The notes under the pieces: generated by a model
The model's input: the letters and a program-made list of their open reading frames with translations, nothing else
Databases searched by the model: none
Told to the model about the DNA's origin: nothing
Made by a program: the position numbers and the translations under genes
In this document: positions 57,490 through 64,000 of the stretch, one piece after another
How the letters are laid out: every line of letters begins with the position of its first letter
Position numbering within the stretch: position 1 is the first letter of the stretch
Assembly (NCBI GenBank): GCA_035772785.1
Contig: JAOCPU010000072.1
Coordinates: 1-64,000 of the forward strand
Source: Phlebiopsis flavidoalba
Taxonomy: Eukaryota > Basidiomycota > Agaricomycetes > Polyporales > Phanerochaetaceae
Direction of reading: 5' to 3'
DNA: 64,000 nt

Positions 57490-58520
57490 CGAGCGACGCG
57501 CGTAGTGTGAGTGCTCACCTACCCCGTCGACTTGGCGCGGCGGCGTGCGAGAACGCCAGGCGTCGGCTGTGCGGTGCTGACGAGACCGCATGGGGCGGTG
57601 TGCGCCGGAATTGAAAATGACGAGAGGGCCTGCGCCGTTGTTTGGTGCGCGGCCCGTCCCCCTGTAACGTGGCAATTTGGCCCGTTTAGGTGGGAGGCTT
57701 GTGCGCGAGACGGGCGTGAAACCTGACGAATGCGTCAGAAAGGGGGTAGGTTGCGCGTGGGGTATGAGTGCTTACCTGGCCCGTCAAGTCGGCGCGAACG
57801 GGGGTGCGAGAACGCCGGGACGTCGGCTGTGCGGTGCTGACGAGACCACATGGGGTGAGGCCTGTCTCCCTGTAACGTGGCGATTTGGCCCGTTTAGGAG
57901 GGAGGCTTGTGCGCGAGACGGGCGCGAGACCTGACGAACGCGTCAGAGAAAGGAGGTGGGGGGTGGGGTGTGAGTTGCCCACCTGGCCCGTTGACTCGGC
58001 GCGGCGGCGTGCGAGAACGCCGGGCTTCGTGTCTGCGCGGTGCTGAAAAGACCGCATGGGGCGGGTGCGGCCGGAATTGACCCAACGACGGGCGAGAGGG
58101 CGGTGAGTGAGGCCTGTCTCCCTGTAAACGTGGCGATTTGGCCCGTTCAGGTGGGAGGCTTGTGCGCGAGACGGGCGCAAGATCCTGTCGAACGTGTCAG
58201 AAAAAATGGGCGACGCCCGTTAGTGTGAGTGCTCACCTACCCCGTCGACTCGGGCGCGGCGGCGTGCGAGAACGCCCGGCGTCGGCTGCTGGCGCCGAGG
58301 TGCTGACGAAGACCGCCTGGGGTGGGTGCGAGGCCTCGGTGGCCGGCCTTGACGACGACGAGAGGGCCTGCGCCGTTGGTGCGCGGCCTGTCCCCCTGTA
58401 ACGTGGCGATTTGACCCGTTAAGGAGGGAGGCTTGTGCGCGAGACGGGCGCGAGACCTGACGAATGCGTTCAGAAAAGGCAAGTTTGGGGCGGGGTGTGA
58501 GTGCTCAACCTCGGCGCGGC
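57490..58520 (+). repeat. Tandem satellite, about 205-275 bp period
   Basis: Units beginning GTGAGTGCTCACCTACCCCG or close variants at about 57508, 57763, 57969, 58222 and 58496. Each contains CGGCGTGCGAGAACGCC, a GTAACGTGGC-ATTTG(G/A)CCCG block and GGGAGGCTTGTGCGCGAGAC. The first 12 bases (GTGAGTGCTCAC) form a near-palindrome that looks like a splice donor next to a branch site. One frame reads GGRLVRETG in several units. Confidence 0.8.
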
Positions 58521-58939
58521 GGCGTGCGAGAAACGCCGGCGGGTGCTGACGAGACTGCGTTGGGCTGGCGCGAGGCTTCGGCTGCCCGGCCTTGACGTCA
58601 CGACTAAGGCACGAGTAAATGAGAAGAGGAGGTGCGGTGGTGAGACGTGAGCTCGTTGATCCTACCGGCGCGGCGACCGCCATTCCTGCTGTTTGGTGCG
58701 GTTTGCGAACGTCGGCGTACGCAAGCGAACGGAGGGACGAAGAAGGGCGCGCACGAGACGCGGTTTCGTATAAGGTGATCTCATGCCCCGCAACGCCGTT
58801 TCGAGGACGTCTGAGACGTTCCACGGCAAGTCTTCAAGGTCAGAGCCAAAGCCTGCGCCAAAATGAGCAGTCAGCACGGGCAGAGCGAGTGCAAGAGAAA
58901 GAGACCCACCTGAGGGCGCTGCCACCGCACTGAGCGCGA

Positions 58940-59660
58940 TGGGGTCTCGTATTGAGACGCGACCAGATCACATGTGGGCGTTGGCGACGGCAGTGTGCGC
59001 CGGTCGCCGTCGTCGTGCATCGGGCTCGTGTGGGATGTGCAACGATGCGCGAGCAGATGACTGCTCGCGCGTTCTGTCAGTCTCGTGTGCTGCGGTGTCT
59101 AGCGTGTGCACATGGCCATTGGGCCCCGCAAAGGCTAGATGCACGCGCGTGCGCGATACAGTTTGCAGTTCAGCTGCAGCCTGCAGCTGACTGCACGACG
59201 TGACGTGGGTGTGGGATGCATGCGACACAACACCAACGGATGATGATGGCTGGTTGAGAGCGTCTTGATTGGCGCTGGATCTGCTCTGCGCTCGAACGGC
59301 GCGCCGAAGCACGCGGACGGGTTTCATATGGGGTCGTTGTGTGATTCTGAGGTGCGGCTTATGGCACGCTGGGCGCGGGCTTATAATATAGAATTTTGGA
59401 TCGACTGTCATCCAAATTCATTTCTACATTATAGTCAGCTACGGAGACTGGCGCGGGCTGTATCTCAGATCGCGTTACAGCCTGTAACGCGATTCTGTAT
59501 GTATTTAAATTTGAACACGCTCGTTTTGAATTTTGATTGGCACGATCGATGTGAGATTGAAATTGAGATGGTACAGATCCGAGAAAAGAGCTACGTATAC
59601 AGGACCGAGACCCATAAAGATAATACAGTTATAATACTAATCGACGAAAGACTCGTGCGG
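58940..59660 (-). repeat. Module X-like flank of ALDH copy 2
   Basis: Shares with 42880-43190 the blocks GAGAGCGTCTTG, CGAACGGCGCGC and the ALDH downstream flank. No HTT unit or module Y follows at its left; instead there is the satellite. A perfect 25-nt palindrome is at 59469-59493. Confidence 0.55.
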
Positions 59661-59664
59661 TCGC

Positions 59665-61408
59665 TTAGGGCGAGTGGCCGAGGTTGATGTGGGTCGCCTT
59701 GACCGCGGTGTAGCTGGAGAGGAGAGCAATGAGCATCACGAAGCGGATATCTGCAAGAGGAAGCACGACGTACTGCTGGAGCGCACTTACTCGCCAAGCT
59801 CACGCCCAATACCCGACTGCTTGTAGCCAAAAACGGCACCGTGCGGATGCAGCTGGTTCGCACAGTTGATCCACGTCGTGCCGGCACGGAGCTTCTGCGA
59901 GCAGCGGAGCGCGCGCGGTCGATGTTCTTCGTGAAACATGGCCGCGGCGAGGCCGTAGACGGTGTCGTTCGCCTGCCGCAACGACGTCGTCGTCGTCCTC
60001 GAACTTGATCACGACGCCGACGGGCCCGAAGATCTCCTCCTGCACGATCCGCATCTCCTTCTTCGTGCCCGTGAAGATGGTCGGCTTGATGAAGTAGCCC
60101 TCGGTGCCCCAGCGCCTCGCCGCCGACGTGTACGGTTGCCCCCCTTATTTCTTGCCGGCCGGAGTCGATGAATTCCATGATGCGCTGCAAGAGGGTGAGC
60201 TAGGTGTATACTGAGATCGCGATAGCACGCACGTCGTATTGCTGCTGCGACACCTGGGGGCCCTGGTAAACCTCCGGGTTGAACGGGTCGCCGAGCTTGA
60301 TCTCCTTTGTCCGCTCCGAGAAGCGGGCAAGGAACTGGTCGTAAATCTTGGCGTGGACAAAGATACGCGAGCCGGCGCAGCACGCCCTGGCCGGGTTCCA
60401 GCTGCAGCATAATGAGCACAAGTGCGGTGGGAGACAATGGACATAGGTGAGCACTTACAAGATACCGTGGACTGGTCCAGTCGACGGCCTGCTCGATGGT
60501 CGCAGCTCGTCAAAGATAACGTTCGGTCCTCATTTCCTTTCCGCCGAGCTCAAGCGACGTCTCCATGAGGTTCGTCTTCGCGGCGGCCTCGAGGACCTTT
60601 GCGGCCGACGATGGTGCTTGCTGCCGGTGAACGCGACCTTGTCGATGTGCATGTGGTGCGAGATGTGGTGGCCGACGGTGTGGCCGTAGCCCGTTGACGA
60701 TGTTTGGATGACGCCCGGCGGGAAGCCCGCCTCCTCGGAGGAGCTTCGCTGGCGAGCAGCGCGTAGGGGGTGAGTCGGCGTGAAACGTCGGACGGCTTGA
60801 GCACGACGGTGTTTGCCCCGCCGCGAGCGTGGTGGGGGGGTCCCGAGCTTCCATGACAGCATCATCACTGTGCGGCGGGTCAGGCGATCGTAAGTAAAGG
60901 ATCGCCGCGAGGGACGTACGTGGGAAGTTCCAGGGTGATGGATCTGGCCGACGACACCGACGGGGGCTCGTGGGTCCGTGTAGACGATCTTGTCCTTCGA
61001 GGTCTCGATGGTGTTGCCGTGGATCTTGTCCGCCCATGCCGGCGTAGTAGCGGAACGTTGCCAATCCAGGACATCGCGACGTCCGCCTTTTTCGCCCACG
61101 CAAAGGTCTTGCCGTTCAGCACGTGTCGAGCGCCTCGATGGCGGCGTTAACTCGTCCTGGTGCTTCCTCGGAGCAGGTCCGCGAACATTGTAGAGCAGCT
61201 TGCCGCGCTCGTAGGCCGGGGCAGTTGAGACCCCAGACGGTTTCGAACGCGCGCTGGCGGCGACGACGGCCTCGTCGACGTCCTTGGCCGTTGCCCTATC
61301 GAGAGACCTGGGTGATGACCTTGCCCGTGGACTGGGGTTTGATGACGCTGTCGCGGACGCGTCAGTATCTGTCGTCTGCATCAGGGCCTGCGAAGAGAAG
61401 ATTGACAT
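59665..61408 (-). pseudogene. NAD-dependent aldehyde dehydrogenase, better preserved copy
   Basis: The enzyme family oxidises aldehydes to carboxylic acids. Minus strand, start MSIFSSQALMQTTDTD at 61408. In order: NGKTFAWAKKADVAMS, WADKIHGNTIETSKDKIVYT, PVGVVGQI, EEAGFPPGVI, GYGHTVGHHISHHMHIDKV, then AFTGS, the LMETSLELGGK region with the general-base Glu, and QACCAGSRIFVHAKIYDQFL with the catalytic Cys. Next come [31 protein letters not shown] [51 protein letters not shown], a 3' intron, and YTAVKATHINLGHSP. No N-terminal targeting signal is obvious, so it is probably cytosolic. At least eight frame changes are visible, each by one or two bases. It lies at the right flank of locus II. Confidence 0.88.
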
Positions 61409-64000
61409 ACCGCCCTTGGCCGAACCCGGAGATCAAAGCCTCTTTATGGGCGTCTCATGATGATGAGAACTGACGTCGGCCTTGGGACGTGCACCCTGGG
61501 AGCCTGCACCTGCGAGTGTTCCCACTGGCAACAAACATGGTGCGAGCGCGGGGCGACTCGAGGGCGAGGGGGGGCTGTATGCACTGTGTCCCAAGTGTCG
61601 CGCCCCAAGAGAGAGACTCACTCGATGAGAGCGCCCGTCCGAGCCACCTCGCACGACACTTTCCGTCAGGGATGTAGATAGCCAGTAGTCGGGACCTCGC
61701 GGTGCCCCTGGTACTTGAAGACAGGCTTGAGTGTGTCAAACTTGTGGGTGTAGGGGGGGGGGGGGGTGGACGGCAGGCATGGTGGCGATCCGGTGGTGGT
61801 GGATCCCGGATGGAGGAAGCAGAGAGGGGGTGGTGGCGGTTCGCTGCGGCTGCAAAGGCAGCTAATATACGAAATCCCAAGACGGGGAATGGGACCAGAA
61901 AGCGGTTGGACATCCCCGTTTTTTCATTCATCAGGGGACCACAACGGTTGAGCCGCACCGCACTTGAGAATTTCTGGCGGTCAGCCTCCAATCGTCATTG
62001 GGGTCAGCCGATCTGCCCAGCGGGAACACCTGAGTTCTTATCAGGATCGATAGAGCCCTCCTGCGGGTTTGCCCCAGCGCGCACACCCACGCCGCGCCAG
62101 CGTTCACACAGACTCGTCCCAGCCGCCCAGCCGCCACCATCGCGCCACTATCCCCCGACGCGCCCGCGCACGTGCGTAGCCAGGAGGCCCCGTCGGTTGT
62201 CCCAGAACGCAAGGCGGGGCCCCGCATCCCTCATTGTCTGTGCTGCGCGGGGTGTCATGAAGATCGCGCAAGATGCAGATTACGCACTCCGCGTCGGAAC
62301 TTGGCCACAACATACCGCTAGAACGCGCCTGACCCAGCTGCTCGCGCGCAGGGGCCCGTCGAATTGCGGAACACGCCTAAAGGCCCTCCGCGTTGAAATT
62401 TAGTCTGTGTATTTGTCTGCGCGTGCCCGCCGCCCGTCGCCCGTCGCGGAGGCTCCTCCAGTTTCCAGTCCTAACCTTTGCTCGCCGTGGCCCAAGTCGC
62501 AGCCCAAAGCTTTGCAGATGATGAGAAATAACACCTAGTCGTGCTTCGGCCCAACAGGACACCGCGTAGAGAAATTGCCCGGCTCGTTGTCTTTTTAGCA
62601 ATCCAGGTCGAGTCTATACGGCACAGCACAGCAGCACGATTCCCACGCCCTGTGGCGCGCCCCGCTTTGAGCGCAGACCCCGATCATCGCGTTTCGTTGC
62701 TCGCGAACTTCAAAGCGTAGCAAGTCGAAAGACACGACAGTACAATGACTCATTGCTATATCTGCGATTGCTGAGCTGTAGCTTAACTCCACCGAGCCAC
62801 ACTCGATAATAGAAGTCTAATTTGTAGTAGGTATATTGATGGTGGCAAACATAGCGGCTGAACTCTTCGATGACGATCGACTGTAATCATACCACGTCGA
62901 ACGAAGCAGAGAAATACGCTTCAGCATTCTAGTGTGGTTCCGCCTAATCGCCTCTCTTCGATTATTGGTCCCACGTGGGGTAAGCGAATGACTCAGTTTT
63001 CTCGGTTTTCACACGCGATTGTACGAACGAATCGCAACTGCCGCGAGTTGTCTTCTGCCTCAACGCAGCCACAGTTTCCTTACTCATTCCAAGACTTCGC
63101 ACAAGGAAGACGGTTATCTCGAGTCCACGTAGAGACGATCACCGTCTTATTATGAGCCACGAAGACTCTGCGGAACACGCCTCAGGAGTGCCAAAGGTCC
63201 GCTCTCGATCAGGACCCCCCGCGCCGAGCGCTTCACGAACGCGATAGATGACCACATGTTCCTTGGGGGCGCTTTGGCAGCCCACCACAAAGAAACCCTC
63301 TCGTTATGCTGCTACGCAAACGAACGTCGCACCTCGCCCGCCGCCACGCTACCCCGCTCGCGCAGGCCTTGCCAGCCGCATCTCGAGCTCGCTAAACACC
63401 GGCACACGCTTCGTGACCGCAAAACCCCGATGCTTCGCGAACATGCGCGACGCTCGCGCCGTTCGCCTCGCCGATGCGCACGACGAGGCGTCTCGGGCGG
63501 GACGGGGAGCGGCGCCGGCGCGGCGGGCGATGTTGCGTACGATAGGAGAAGCTGCAAAGCGGCTGAGGCGAGCCCCGCGGCGTCTCCTCACTCTGTACGC
63601 TTTTTCTGCATGCCCGCCAAAACGCGCAGAGGGGGAGAAGGGGCGAGAAGGAGAGAAGGAGAGACAGGGAGGAGGGGAGGCGCGCCGGGGTTCCGTCAGA
63701 TTACTCGTGCGCGCTGACACATTCGCGGGCGAATTACCCCGCCGACACTGGGGCTATCATGATTTCGACCTCGGCTTCAAATTCAGGGTCTCCCTGCGTG
63801 CCTTTGAGGACAGAAAGGTTGGACGTCCCCGATCAAATGGTGCCCGCCGCGCCCGGGGTGTCGCACCGGCGTGCACACGATGAACGGGTGCGAGCTCTGG
63901 CCGTCACGAAAAGTGCAAAGGGAAAAACGTCAGTTGCGCTGTCGGCGCTGCGCCGTGTGGGGTGCGCGCTACCGGGCACGTGTCTCTCGTTCCACCTGCC
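61409..64000. other. ALDH upstream region and unassigned DNA
   Basis: 61409-61700 is presumably the ALDH promoter and leader. A G-run of about 15 lies near 61750. Frames at 61702-62403 and 63248-63883 are open but Arg/Pro-rich and have equally long shadows. A minus-strand peptide SVLKGTQGDPEFEAEVEIMI near 63740-63820 looks protein-like but is isolated. I call no gene. Confidence 0.35.

Noticed and set aside
1..64000. CRISPR array, bacterial operon, rRNA or telomere repeats
   Set aside because: No spaced identical repeats of CRISPR type, no ribosome-binding sites or operon packing, no TTAGGG tracts; the regular arrays are intron/exon modules.

Overview
The window reads as nuclear DNA of a filamentous basidiomycete, most likely an agaricomycete. 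The introns are 45-70 nt with GTRAGT donors, CTNAC branch sites and YAG acceptors. The recognisable genes are typical of that class: a serine-rich ATG4, a peroxisomal dienoyl-CoA isomerase, a Rab GTPase with a long serine-rich linker, an F-box protein, a multi-span membrane protein with a YR.W.VW motif, and an NAD-dependent aldehyde dehydrogenase. No bacterial, CRISPR, rRNA or tRNA feature was seen.

Layout. 1-0.8 kb: broken end of a Ty3/gypsy chromovirus pol gene. 0.8-5.4 kb: repeats and degraded, probably retroelement-derived ORFs. 6.1-7.7 kb: membrane protein gene (minus). 9.1-11.6 kb: a composite repeat, here called X - HTT - Y - ALDH tail. X is a conserved flanking segment, HTT a hairpin/T-run/TATA repeat, Y an unknown ORF, and the tail is the last exon of an aldehyde dehydrogenase. 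12.0-13.2 kb: dienoyl-CoA isomerase. 13.7-14.9 kb: the first third of ATG4. 15.2-25.1 kb: intron-rich locus I. 26.8-31.0 kb: second copy of the isomerase end plus a full-length but indel-riddled ATG4. 31.7-33.3 kb: Rab GTPase (minus). 33.5-35.2 kb: F-box gene. 38.3-38.9 kb: a PIF/Harbinger-like MITE. 39.2-43.1 kb: two further composite repeat units in reverse, carrying a 680-bp insertion and a MULE-like MITE. 43.2-45.4 kb: first ALDH copy (minus). 45.9-58.5 kb: intron-rich locus II, ending in a tandem satellite. 59-61.4 kb: second ALDH copy (minus). 61.4-64 kb: nothing recognised.

The most unusual content is the pair of intron-rich loci (I and II). Each is a long run of intron-like modules of about 55-60 nt separated by short exons, and the exons are tandem variants of one another. 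In the first half of each locus the exons carry a peptide like S(P/R)ERDxSSR. In the second half several carry AHCRVAG on a shared 19-mer. Both second halves follow a homologous TATA-containing upstream region. Each locus lies between direct duplications of host genes: isomerase end plus ATG4 start around locus I, X plus ALDH around locus II. I recognise no known family in these exons.

Most host genes here carry single-base indels, so either much of the region is pseudogenised or the assembly is under-polished. Coding coordinates for those genes give the extent of homology, not a clean reading frame.
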